Assembly (NCBI GenBank): GCA_016178055.1
Contig: JACOUC010000061.1
Location: 1 to 58,823 of the forward strand
From: Chlamydiota bacterium
GTDB lineage: Bacteria > Auribacterota > JACPWU01
Direction of reading: 5' to 3'
DNA: 58,823 nucleotides
Part shown: piece by piece, positions 27,401 to 35,300 of the stretch
Position numbering within the stretch: the stretch's first letter is position 1
Layout: every line of letters begins with the position of its first letter
Made by a program: the position numbers and the translations under genes
The notes under the pieces: generated by a model
What the model was told of the DNA's origin: nothing
Seen by the model: the letters and a program-made list of their open reading frames with translations, nothing else
The model's database searches: none

Positions 27401-29217
27401 TTGATAATGTTAAAACCTGATATTCTGCTGTTGTCGGCCATCGTTACAGTCGGTCCATGACTTTGGCCATCGATGGTGGGTCTTTCTCCCACGAATCCAC
27501 CTCCTGTGCCATCACATTCAATACACCCAGCCCCAATGAGATTCACTCCCCCTCTCATAATCACATTCTCATAATAGGTGTTTGCATCCTTCACATAAAC
27601 ATATCCTTCCCCATACGCTGCATTAACCCCCTCTTGAATACTATTATAAGGATGTTCGTACGTCCCATCCTCTGTTCCACTTGTGTTCTTTCCATCCACA
27701 CAACTATCTCCTTCACAGGCCTTATCATCGACCCCATCATCATCTCCTGTGATCTCTCCACACCCTCCACCCGCACAGGGATCCCCAGGCGGCCACACCG
27801 TTGTGCCCGGAGGCGTTGTCCCTCCTCCTCCACTCCCATCGTCTCCGTGACCTCCCCCCCCGTCACCATGACCTCCTCCCGTATCGGTGGTTCCCGTTCC
27901 TCCGCCGGTACTACTTCCTCCTGCGCTCGAACCGCTACTGCCTCCTCCTACAAAAGTAATATCATCTTGAAGTACTTTCTTAAGCCCTTTTTTCTTAACC
28001 TTCTTTTCGACCTTAAATTTTGTTAAATCTTCTCTAAAAGAAGACTCCTCTAAAATCACATTTAAATCACGAATAACCATATCTGTCATTCGGTTCTTGA
28101 GAGGCGTTTTCTTTCTCCTAAACATTTCACGAGCTCCCTCAAATGGATTGCGTCCCTGCCCCAGATTCCACATGTCAAATGGAAGACGAACCCTCACACC
28201 AAAATAGTAATTGCTCCCATGTAAACTTGCGTCTTCATAATATTCCGCGTCAAAAATCAGCCCCTCCGAAGCCCTCACTTCAAAACGAGCTTTAGGTCCC
28301 GCAATATCCTTGCCGTAACTTGAATTAAAGTGATAATAGCCCCCAAATATTCTTGTCTCAGGAAAGTTGTCCGGTAAAGGAAGTTTGACTCCAAGCTCTA
28401 AATCATACCCATCCATCGCTCTTTCAAATTGTTCAAATAAATGTGAGGTGGTGGTGGTGGTCGTCGTCTCTGTTCCATTCTGAAGTTCTTGATGACCTGA
28501 AAAGTAAGCACTCCCCCAGACTGTTTTCATCGTTGTCTCAGATTCATAAGTCTCCTTTCTTGCAATTAATTCTTCACCATCAAGGGGGAGGTAATAATTA
28601 GCCCTGGCATCGACCCACTCCGTTAAAATTTCAACACCAAACCCCAACTGATCAAACCGATTATTATGGCGACTTTCTCGTGTATCATAAAATAAATTTG
28701 AGCCCAAAATGATACTTTCCCCAACCATTGTTCTCACTCCCATTCCAACATTTTGCTCATTCTCAGAGTGCTTACTCAAAGAAATTTTTGGATTAAGAAA
28801 CAAGAACGCGTGATCTGATCCAATCACAGGACTAAAAACGTCTAAGAAGGCATCTGGATCATTCAACGAATCATCTCCATCCAAAAAATTAACTCTTCCA
28901 CCTAAGGTTAAAACACTTGGAGGTAAGCTAGATTTTTTAATCTCGTGTCCTTGCCAAGAACTCGGTGGATTGCTAACTTTTGCTGTATCTGATCCAGTTT
29001 GAACAAGTGATTGAGGGGAAGAATGAGAGAGAGAAACCGGTTGAAGAGTTCCCATAGCCTCAAAATTCGTCCAAACGATATGAGTAAAAATGAGAAATCC
29101 CAAAAAAAGTCGTTGAATGGTGTTTTTTCTGTATCTAATTGTATTTAAATAATTTACATCAAATAATGGCTTATAGACCTTGAAAATTATCTTAAAATTA
29201 CGTACAATTTTAAGCAT
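24403..29217 (-). CDS. Inverse autotransporter with giant beta-helix passenger
   Basis: 1604 residues from ATG 29217, chosen over the upstream TTG 29292 because AGAGAAGG precedes it. A long basic leader with a hydrophobic core (RLFLGFLIFTHIVWTNFEA) precedes a ~300-residue domain resembling the inverse autotransporter (intimin/invasin) beta-barrel: GGRVNFLDGDD, GMGVRTMVGESIILGSNLFYD, and VDARANYYLPLDGEE. A Gly/Ser/Thr/Pro linker follows (about 435-520). From about 540 to the end are tens of right-handed parallel beta-helix rungs (NGKNGI, NGGDGV repeats), closing with NNWWGENPPD. The barrel would sit in the outer membrane and expose the passenger as an adhesin. Type Ve secretion with a beta-helix instead of Ig domains is unusual. 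Confidence 0.75.
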   Translation of the reverse strand: MLKIVRNFKIIFKVYKPLFDVNYLNTIRYRKNTIQRLFLGFLIFTHIVWTNFEAMGTLQPVSLSHSSPQSLVQTGSDTAKVSNPPSSWQGHEIKKSSLPPSVLTLGGRVNFLDGDDSLNDPDAFLDVFSPVIGSDHAFLFLNPKISLSKHSENEQNVGMGVRTMVGESIILGSNLFYDTRESRHNNRFDQLGFGVEILTEWVDARANYYLPLDGEELIARKETYESETTMKTVWGSAYFSGHQELQNGTETTTTTTTSHLFEQFERAMDGYDLELGVKLPLPDNFPETRIFGGYYHFNSSYGKDIAGPKARFEVRASEGLIFDAEYYEDASLHGSNYYFGVRVRLPFDMWNLGQGRNPFEGAREMFRRKKTPLKNRMTDMVIRDLNVILEESSFREDLTKFKVEKKVKKKGLKKVLQDDITFVGGGSSGSSAGGSSTGGGTGTTDTGGGHGDGGGGHGDDGSGGGGTTPPGTTVWPPGDPCAGGGCGEITGDDDGVDDKACEGDSCVDGKNTSGTEDGTYEHPYNSIQEGVNAAYGEGYVYVKDANTYYENVIMRGGVNLIGAGCIECDGTGGGFVGERPTIDGQSHGPTVTMADNSRISGFNIINTDTGGAPIYRTVGGETYDIRRVGVYSENKTNVTIDCNNLIEGNSKGILLVADSSVKDFVSNITGNTIRNNNEEGIRISLEGMGTEGTFTSSIQGNAVSGNGSDGVRVNISKYGVGTLNASYNQQYTYLYDDDGNYTGYTVTGIEHNGKNGINVDMSDIDNIFLTLYDTEIKNNAEDGAKITLHSSTYINASGGIVGNSNGKNGAEITLTSLGNIDADITGGGNDNAENGGLITISSPGNVNAKIGGGGDRNGKSGIVARIGSDEQPVNDLLLRFSNANGSDNKGGPGIDLVVRANTIHGEDISPYYGAAYIGSSQADNNPTMGMNIDLKANDIAVVFTNNEASGNAGDGVLFNANATNNLQALIGDDYTYNGNTANNNALNGLNIKLHSEGTVTYGYTASGVEYNTADGNQLNGINLDVTSKGLLSFGVLANEASNNGKDGIYANFQSEAPSDPTKIPTEDVSLGVTGFYNHTDGNGLNGLNMSVSSPGNVVLYTGSNADGNGADGVHVDILEANNLFMNVSNSTTSHNGGSGIKIVSPDDNPDDDIYPIKGDVGSSSSSTGAFDNTSFENGQNGIDIDLRTEGSFGSFWLYANNVYDNPGDGMKINLVGNTGINAVLYQNTANDNQGDGIDFNLQAKSGNSFVKTEYNIFTNNGENGFYMKGSSNGYFYVNDSGNTAQNNLGAGMKYDFSPDDQYNLNASIYGNTLKDNGGNGLDVNLKTSLPNKGAVYINIGLSSGGNTISGNLNGVYLNLYNALGYAAGSSSSVNFIGNNTSSNRENGIFIDFDDFEYSTINLIGNTVDSNGAEGAKLNLTSGSGVNALSFYHTFTDNVMTHNLGNGITINESANSHFIVFSSKDGNKQYSGRDGNLISDNGGDGVKMNIALTPRGGSSASEIGILAADTVIANNGANGMTFNLTGMTPTSTVLNFGDPTYNASYNGYNSIYENVGYDFLNNSSYLIKAENNWWGENPPDTTDFSNPVSGGSIDYDPYLSSDPNP

Positions 29218-29354
29218 ATATAAACCTTCTCTAAAATGAACTCCCGTAGATAAAGACACGTAAAATCGGTATTTTGTCAAATTTTTGTTCAAAATCCAAG
29301 ATTTATTTTGCCAAAAATGAGCTTTTTATCAAGAAATATGGCCAGAGGTAGGGG

Positions 29355-31403
29355 TTACTGAAACAATTCTCGCCAATCAACTTCTTCTAAATTATCCACA
29401 TGAGTCACTTTACGAACACGATCGTGAGTTCTATCTCCAATAAAATAATCCTGGGTATAATCAAATGGAAGAATGGGCGGCCCTAAAATACTTCCAATCC
29501 CAAAATGAAAATCCAAGGCAATTCCACGAGGAGAATTAAGCGTAGCTGTTTTTGGATCAATATTATCCCCGTTGTACGCCGTAGCCCCAGTTCCAGCAAT
29601 CGTATAAATATTTTCTCCCGCTCCACCATTGACAACTCCTAAAGAGCCAGGAATAATTTTTCGAATCCGATTATTTCCCGTATCGGCAATATAAACATTC
29701 CCTTGAAAATCGACTTCAACTGCCTGGGGATTGGTTAATTGTGCAGTCGTAGCAGCGCCCCCATCTCCACTAAAACCACTTGAATTAATACCCGCAACCG
29801 TCGTTACACTATCCCCTGAAAAATCAATCACACGAACCTTACTAGGATCTGATCCTGGAGTCCCTGTTTGGGTATCGGCAATATAAATGAGGTTGTCATT
29901 GAGTCCAATCGCAACCCCCTCCGGACGTCTAAAGCGAGCCGCTGATCTCGTTGAAGATCCTGCCCCCAAAGGAATATTGCCGGCTGTTCCTGCAGAACTT
30001 CCGGCAACAGGCTCTAAGGTTCCTGAATTCACTCGACGAATCCGGTTATTAACGGTATCTACAATGTAAACAATCCCTGTAGAATCAATCGCAACACCAC
30101 TGGGACTATTTAAAAGAGCAAGCGTTGCAGATCCTCCATCCCCCGTATTTCCAGAAGTTCCAGCACTACTCCCCGCAAAATTGCTAATAATCCCCGTCGA
30201 TAAATTCACTTGGCGAACTCGATTATTCCCAGTATCCGCAATATAAAGAATGCTTCCCGCTGCATCAATGGCTACATCTTGAGGAGCCCTCAATCGAGCC
30301 GAGGTTGCCAGCCCTCCATCCCCTGTATTTCCAGCCGTCCCTGTTCCTGCAACCGTCGTAATAATTCCCGAAATCAAATCAACACGCCGAATCCGGTTAT
30401 TGCCCGTATCCGCAATATAAAGAAATAGACCCTGGCGATCGACAACCACCCCTTCCGGATTACTGACGCGAGCAGAGGTTGCTTGCCCCCCATCCCCTGA
30501 AAATCCGCCTGTCCCTGTTCCTGCCGCCGTTGTGATAAGGCCTGGAAGATTTGAAGAAAGAATCGGAGCCACCACTTGGCGAAAACTCCTCGCCCCATAT
30601 CCGATGCTGCCTACAGTCCCCACTGTACCTATCGTTGTCAATTCGCATTGTAAAACCCCATGTGAAATCAGAACACCTGCCCCATAAGGAACCGGTGTTG
30701 TTCCATGAGTTCCTCTGGATACCCCCGTAAAACTTGTTGATGTCTTTCCTGAATATTCCATCAACTCTTGTTGAAGTCGAAGCGTTCCTGCCTCTAAAAA
30801 ACCCGATGTCGTTGTTACTGGAATGGTTGTATCTGATAAACCCACAGATGAAGATAAAACCGTTGCCGGATAAACAACTGAACGCTGATAATGAGCCGTC
30901 GCAGTCGTCCCATCAGATCCTCGACCCAGTCCCGTAAAACTAGTGGCCGTTTCTCCTGTATAGGTCATGCTTTCTAAATCAATTTGTATCCTTCCTGAAG
31001 AAGGAAAAAGAGATGTACTATTCACGGTCACAGAAGTAGAACTTGCAGTCATAAAACTTGAACTTGCATTCGAAATAGAAGTTAAAGGATAGAAAGAAGA
31101 TACGGTGAAACTTCCCATTCCAAAAGTCGTATCAGAAAAAGAACCGCTGCTGGGAGAAGTACCACTCTCTCCAAAATTTGGGTTGTCGATCAAGTATCTC
31201 ATGGATAATTGCTGCCCTCCTTCTGCAAGGTAAGCCGCCTGAGCACCCACCTGTTCATTCAGTGTTGAATAAACCCCAGAACCTATCTGAGAAATTAAAA
31301 CCGTCCCAAAAATTGCAGCCAGAAGAAGGATAAGAACGACGGCAATGAGGGTCAGACCTTTTTCTCGCCTTTCTATTTCGTCAAAAATCTGAACATTATT
31401 CAT
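29355..31403 (-). CDS. Minor pilin-like anchor fused to an NHL beta-propeller
   Basis: 682 residues. The N-terminus KGLTLIAVVLILLLAAIFGT is a type IV prepilin/MshP-like helix, with Ala where Glu5 would be. Residues ~100-270 carry two beta repeats (SSTSVTVNSTSLF and LSDTTIPVTTTSGF, each followed by a TGLGRGS/TGVSRGT element). From ~290 on there are about six NHL-type blades, each with a GFSGDGG-like turn, a PEGVVVD/PQDVAID strand and YIADTGNNRIR. It is last in the pilin operon and is likely the pilus tip or adhesin in place of MshQ/PilY1. Blade number is counted by eye. Confidence 0.75.
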   Translation of the reverse strand: MNNVQIFDEIERREKGLTLIAVVLILLLAAIFGTVLISQIGSGVYSTLNEQVGAQAAYLAEGGQQLSMRYLIDNPNFGESGTSPSSGSFSDTTFGMGSFTVSSFYPLTSISNASSSFMTASSTSVTVNSTSLFPSSGRIQIDLESMTYTGETATSFTGLGRGSDGTTATAHYQRSVVYPATVLSSSVGLSDTTIPVTTTSGFLEAGTLRLQQELMEYSGKTSTSFTGVSRGTHGTTPVPYGAGVLISHGVLQCELTTIGTVGTVGSIGYGARSFRQVVAPILSSNLPGLITTAAGTGTGGFSGDGGQATSARVSNPEGVVVDRQGLFLYIADTGNNRIRRVDLISGIITTVAGTGTAGNTGDGGLATSARLRAPQDVAIDAAGSILYIADTGNNRVRQVNLSTGIISNFAGSSAGTSGNTGDGGSATLALLNSPSGVAIDSTGIVYIVDTVNNRIRRVNSGTLEPVAGSSAGTAGNIPLGAGSSTRSAARFRRPEGVAIGLNDNLIYIADTQTGTPGSDPSKVRVIDFSGDSVTTVAGINSSGFSGDGGAATTAQLTNPQAVEVDFQGNVYIADTGNNRIRKIIPGSLGVVNGGAGENIYTIAGTGATAYNGDNIDPKTATLNSPRGIALDFHFGIGSILGPPILPFDYTQDYFIGDRTHDRVRKVTHVDNLEEVDWRELFQ

Positions 31404-31440
31404 AGTTTATAACTTTTTCCATAGCGATAAACTGGATATC

Positions 31441-31571
31441 AGAAATCCAAAAATCAAACATCAAAAATCAAAATGACAGATCAAAGATTAAAATATCTTT
31501 CAAGACAAAGACACAGATAAATTTTGAATTTTAGTTTGTCATTTTGATTTTTGGATTTTGATTTTTGATTT
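31441..31571. repeat. AT-rich palindromic repeat, copy B
   Basis: The left arm is 31441-31480 (ending ATCAAAATGACAG) and the right arm starts at 31537 (TGTCATTTTGATTTTTGG). The last bases include the stop of the downstream pilin-like gene. It separates two genes of the pilin operon. Confidence 0.8.
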
Positions 31572-32139
31572 AAAAAAACAGGTCCCTTGGAAAAATTTGA
31601 TCTCTAAACGTGTAAGACTCTTCATTCAGGGTCACTGTAAGATCAATACTGATGCAGTAAATATTTATTAAATTTAATACCGTCACAGGCGTTGCCAAAA
31701 CGGTATTCGTTCGACTGGTGTAGGTCAATGTAAACGCTGTCACATGATCAACAAGAAGAACCCCGTTTCTTAGCAATTGACCACTGGATAAGGCATAAGT
31801 GATAGACTCTTGATAAGCATCCGTAAAAGTAAGGGTAGAAATATCGGCCTCAGTAATATTTCCCTTGTGTAATTCTCTGAATTCTCGTTCCATTCTCCAA
31901 ATCCCAACTCTCCCTAATTCATGAACTTTTAATAGATTCTGAGCAGTCACATAAGCCCGAGTGACCATCCCCATGGGAATGGATACAAATCCAACAAGAA
32001 TCACCACCAGAACGATGACCACAATGATTTCAATGAGAGTGAAGCCAAAACGTCGTGAGTCGTGAGTTGTGAGTCGTGAGCTAACTCCTAAACTTTTAAG
32101 ATTTATAAATTTTTTATGATTCATCATAGAGTGCATCAA
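31570..32139 (-). CDS. Type IV prepilin-like protein (MshO/PulJ-type)
   Basis: 189 residues. Class III signal: FGFTLIEIIVVIV, cleavage expected after the Gly, with Glu5 present. A long 30-residue leader (MMHSMMNHKKFINLKSLGVS followed by SRLTTHDSRR) is unusual; the LTTHDSRR part is encoded by a short GTGAGTCGTGAG tandem repeat at about 32049-32085. The mature part is a pseudopilin-type beta domain. It is fourth in the pilin operon. Confidence 0.8.
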   Translation of the reverse strand: MMHSMMNHKKFINLKSLGVSSRLTTHDSRRFGFTLIEIIVVIVLVVILVGFVSIPMGMVTRAYVTAQNLLKVHELGRVGIWRMEREFRELHKGNITEADISTLTFTDAYQESITYALSSGQLLRNGVLLVDHVTAFTLTYTSRTNTVLATPVTVLNLINIYCISIDLTVTLNEESYTFRDQIFPRDLFF

Positions 32140-32141
32140 AT

Positions 32142-32657
32142 TTATCTATTTGAAAATACATTCACTAACTGAACGGAATCGCTTCCCCCATTCCAAGTCA
32201 CCGTCACCTGAATACGTTTATTGTTGGTAGGGCCCGTGACGGATGTATCTAAATCAGTCGAATTAACATAGATAACTTGAACAGAACGAGCAAATCCGCT
32301 AAAGGTTGTTAAGCTGACTCCTTGGGCATTCTGAGGAGGACTTTCTGATAAGCCATTATAATCATCTACATCATCGTAAGAAGTGCTAAGACCCGCAGTA
32401 TATCGAGACTCTCCAGTATCCGGCCCAATGGTAGATGGAGAAGTCGTCGGCCCTTGCGATCTATTTTCATCCCATTTTTTAGAAGCAATTTCTTCCATTA
32501 AATCCTGAGCCAACTGAGTTGCCAAACTCCGGAGCCTAACTTCACTCAGGCTGCTCTTCCAATTCAAAAAATAATACATCACCCCTGGCATGGCGAGTGC
32601 CAGAATGCCAATAGCAACGACGATTTCGATGAGGGTTAATCCATTCTGTTTTTTCAT
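32142..32657 (-). CDS. Type IV prepilin-like protein (MshD/PilV-type)
   Basis: 171 residues from ATG 32657, preceded by GGAG. NGLTLIEIVVAIGILALAMP is the prepilin helix with the conserved Glu5. The rest (LATQLAQDLMEEIASKKW) matches PilV/MshD-like minor pilins. The next gene starts 2 bp after its stop. It is probably a minor subunit in the pilus initiation complex. Confidence 0.82.
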   Translation of the reverse strand: MKKQNGLTLIEIVVAIGILALAMPGVMYYFLNWKSSLSEVRLRSLATQLAQDLMEEIASKKWDENRSQGPTTSPSTIGPDTGESRYTAGLSTSYDDVDDYNGLSESPPQNAQGVSLTTFSGFARSVQVIYVNSTDLDTSVTGPTNNKRIQVTVTWNGGSDSVQLVNVFSNR

Positions 32658-32669
32658 AAACTCCATTAT

Positions 32670-32801
32670 GAAAATCCAAAAATTAAACATCAAAAATCAA
32701 AATGACAAATCAAAAATCAAAATTTTTCACAAGACTAGACATAAGACACATTTTGGATTTTAATCTGTCATTTTGCATTTTGATTTTTGGATTTTAAATT
32801 T
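32670..32801. repeat. AT-rich palindromic repeat, copy C
   Basis: The left arm (from 32670, AAAATCCAAAAATTAAAC) leads to AAATGACAAATC. The right arm (from about 32766, TGTCATTTTGCATTTTGATT) is its near reverse complement. It lies between the MshC-like and MshD-like genes. Confidence 0.8.
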
Positions 32802-32836
32802 ATTACAACTTCACCTAAAGATCCACTTTCTCTAAT

Positions 32837-33349
32837 TCAACTCGATGCCGTATACCCCGTCTCTCTTGTCACCGTCACATTAATCGCTCCATTAAGAACA
32901 ATCAAACCGTCAGATGTTAAAGCAGTCCCACTCCCATTATAGGGTTTACCTCGAGAATCAAAATAGAGGGTGGAGGTGCTTCCAATACTGGCACTTGATA
33001 GAGACACTTCAGAATAGACTCCGGTCCCATACTGGACCGTGTAGGTCCCTTGATTTACTGGATCGGTGAGAGGAGTTGAAGGAGTTCCTGAAAACAAAGT
33101 ATACGCATTCGTCCCTACATTAAAATCGACACCGCAGCGGGTGGACGTGGACATCGCTAGCGCTTGAACATATTGAATATCCGAAACCAATTTTTGGGCA
33201 GCGAGAGGAGGTTGAAAAGAAGAAATTCCTCGACTCAGAGGAATCAGTGCAAGAAGGGCAATAACCGTTATAACGATCATAAGTTCAACAAGCGTAAAAG
33301 CGAACCCTCTCGAGTCTGTATCACTTTTGAATGATACAACCCTTCTCAC
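32837..33349 (-). CDS. Type IV prepilin-like protein (MshC/FimT/GspH-type)
   Basis: 170 residues. The leader ends RGFAFTLVELMIVITVIALL, so the cleavage context GFA|FTLVE carries an extra residue compared with G|FTLIE. The body (LAAQKLVSDIQYVQALAMST, RCGVDFNVGTNAYTLFSG) is typical of GspH/FimT minor pilins. It is second in the pilin operon. Confidence 0.82.
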   Translation of the reverse strand: MRRVVSFKSDTDSRGFAFTLVELMIVITVIALLALIPLSRGISSFQPPLAAQKLVSDIQYVQALAMSTSTRCGVDFNVGTNAYTLFSGTPSTPLTDPVNQGTYTVQYGTGVYSEVSLSSASIGSTSTLYFDSRGKPYNGSGTALTSDGLIVLNGAINVTVTRETGYTASS

Positions 33350-33379
33350 CGTTAAACCCCTTTTTTAAACAGGAAAAAA

Positions 33380-33820
33380 TCAGCAACCCGTCGTTGTCGT
33401 TGCAACTGTTCCAGCTGGATCTGTATAAGTTAAATTACAGTTCGTTACCGCTGTGGTGAAATTAAAAGTCGCTACACCCGCTGCATAAGTAGCGGTAAAT
33501 CCATCCGTGCTTTGCAAGGCCGAAGTGATTCCGGCAGATGTTCCCACTGGCACCCCTGCATTGGCCCCAGTTCCTGATGTCACAGTAACAGAGGTTCCAT
33601 CCATATCAACTGTAGTCGCAGAAGTATTTCCTACCGCTTTATACTTTGCCTTGGCCAGCGAAGTAGCAGAGAGAACGCTTCCCTTCAAACCGTTAATCGC
33701 TGCAACCCGAGCATCCGCAGTAACTGTAATAAACCTTGGAATGGCAAAAACAGCGAGAATTGCCAAAATGGTCAAAACAACAATAAGCTCGATGAGCGTA
33801 AAGCCTTTCTGACTTTTCAT
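33380..33820 (-). CDS. Major type IV pilin (MshA-like)
   Basis: 146 residues from ATG 33820, preceded by AAAGGGGTGG. MKSQKG|FTLIELIVVLTILAILA is a canonical prepilin N-terminus. A Ser/Thr/Ala-rich globular domain closes with two Cys (NCNLTYTDPAG and the terminal TTTTGC), the disulfide loop of MSHA-type pilins. It is first in a five-gene operon with the MSHA order A-C-D-O-P. Assembly genes (ATPase, platform, secretin) are not in this window. Confidence 0.85.
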   Translation of the reverse strand: MKSQKGFTLIELIVVLTILAILAVFAIPRFITVTADARVAAINGLKGSVLSATSLAKAKYKAVGNTSATTVDMDGTSVTVTSGTGANAGVPVGTSAGITSALQSTDGFTATYAAGVATFNFTTAVTNCNLTYTDPAGTVATTTTGC

Positions 33821-33851
33821 AGGGTGCCACCCCTTTCTAATTGATAGATCC

Positions 33852-33880
33852 ATTCTAGCATCTCGGATCTACCTTGTCAA
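33852..33880 (-). promoter_or_regulatory. Near-consensus promoter of the pilin operon
   Basis: On the minus strand TTGACA (33880-33875), exactly 17 nt, then TAGAAT (33857-33852). This predicts a start near 33845 and a ~25-nt leader before the pilin ATG. The strength fits an abundant major pilin. Confidence 0.75.
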
Positions 33881-34136
33881 ACCAGGAACTGCAAAAATAA
33901 TTTTCACAACCTCTTTCCTATAAATAAGTTAAATCAATAATTTTCTCTCTAGTCAATCATACATATGCGCTACAAATCACAAGCTTTAACAAGCCTAGGG
34001 CACTCCCTCTCCTCTTACCCCTATTTTTCTTTCTTGTAAAATAATATTAAAACGTTCATGATCTGCTGGGGTTTGTAATTTCATCAAATTGGGTTTCGTT
34101 GTGTTTTTTAACGTTCATGTTTAAAAGGAGGTTTGT

Positions 34137-35213
34137 ATGCGTAGAGGGTTAACAACTTTATTGTTGGCGTTTTTTTTAGGATTGGCTTTTTCTCTTCAGG
34201 CGCTTTATCTTTCGATTGATCCCCCTGAGCTTTGGGACTCATCCAGTGCCGTCATTATCGGAAAAGTCACAGATTCTCAAGTCCAGGAGGAAGGAACTGG
34301 CAATATTGCAACTTATTTTACGATTAGCCTTGAAAAGGTATTTAAAGGAAATATTTCAAAATATCTTTTGCTTCGCTTGCCTGGAGGTGAAATCAATGGT
34401 TTTGGTTTATCCGTCTCTGATATTCCTAAGTTGGTTAAAGGCGAACGCCTTCTTTTATTTTTAGGCGAAAATCCTGATCACTCCTTTTATATCTTAGGAG
34501 GTTTTCAAGGAAAAATTTCTCTTAAAAATGGAAATGCACTCGAGTGGAACATAACTGAAAAAGAATTGCTTCAGCGTCTTTCATTGGGCTCAGCGGGACT
34601 TGTGGGATTAGAATATAATCCTTCCGCCACAACCTCATATGGGATTTGTAAAGACTCTGTAACGGGTAATAAAATTTATTGGACGAGTGGTGCTCCTACG
34701 GGAGGTTGGACCATTAATGATAACGATCCGAGTGGTCTTTCCTCTCAACAGCTTCAGGATGCCTATAACGCATCTGCTAATGCATGGAATCAAGCTGGGG
34801 CATGTTTTTCATTCGGGTCAGTTACGAATATCATTTCGGATTCGAGTCTAACCTCCAAAAAACAGGATGGAGTGAATGTCCTCACTTTTGGTGTTCCTGA
34901 ATCAGGAGCTTTTGCAACAACGTACTATTGGTACTATTCCTCGGGTCAACTGATTGAATGTGATACCGTTTTTGATAACACCCTTACCTGGGCTGTCCCT
35001 GGCTGTAATAACCGCTCAGCTTACGATCTACAAAATGTTGCCACTCATGAATTCGGTCATTGGTTATGTTTAAATGACCTTACCTCGCGATTAGATATAC
35101 TCGAAACGATGTTTCTTTACGGGCTCCCCGGAGGATGTCAAAAGCAAACTCTCTATAGTGGTGACATTGCAGGAATTCAGGCAATTTATGGAGCTTGCAA
35201 GAAGAAAGATTAA
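34137..35213 (+). CDS. Exported matrixin-like metalloprotease with NTR/TIMP-like domain
   Basis: 358 residues. AAAAGGAGG precedes ATG 34137. A signal peptide (TTLLLAFFLGLAFSLQA) leads into a domain resembling the NTR/TIMP fold (SSAVIIGKVTDSQ, EKVFKGN, KGERLLLFLGENPDHSFYIL). A metzincin-like catalytic domain follows, with H304-EFGH-x5-D314 (HEFGHWLCLND), and a Met-turn candidate in LETMF. The third zinc ligand position is Asp, as in snapalysin-type enzymes, and the usual Gly is Cys. It is probably a secreted zinc protease processing surface or prey proteins; the substrate is unknown. Confidence 0.75.
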   Translation: MRRGLTTLLLAFFLGLAFSLQALYLSIDPPELWDSSSAVIIGKVTDSQVQEEGTGNIATYFTISLEKVFKGNISKYLLLRLPGGEINGFGLSVSDIPKLVKGERLLLFLGENPDHSFYILGGFQGKISLKNGNALEWNITEKELLQRLSLGSAGLVGLEYNPSATTSYGICKDSVTGNKIYWTSGAPTGGWTINDNDPSGLSSQQLQDAYNASANAWNQAGACFSFGSVTNIISDSSLTSKKQDGVNVLTFGVPESGAFATTYYWYYSSGQLIECDTVFDNTLTWAVPGCNNRSAYDLQNVATHEFGHWLCLNDLTSRLDILETMFLYGLPGGCQKQTLYSGDIAGIQAIYGACKKKD

Positions 35214-35229
35214 GGAAGATATAGGGATT

Positions 35230-35276
35230 AAAACAAAGAAGCCGAACTTGTACCCCAAGTTCGGCTTCTTTGTTTT
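35230..35276. terminator. Bidirectional intrinsic terminator
   Basis: The arms 35230-35250 (AAAACAAAGAAGCCGAACTT plus G) and 35256-35276 are perfect 21-bp reverse complements with a 5-nt loop (TACCC). The outer A/T tracts give a run of U at the 3' end on both strands. It ends the protease gene on plus and the low-complexity gene on minus. Confidence 0.9.
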
Positions 35277-35300
35277 ATTAAACAAGCTTCGTGTTTCCCG

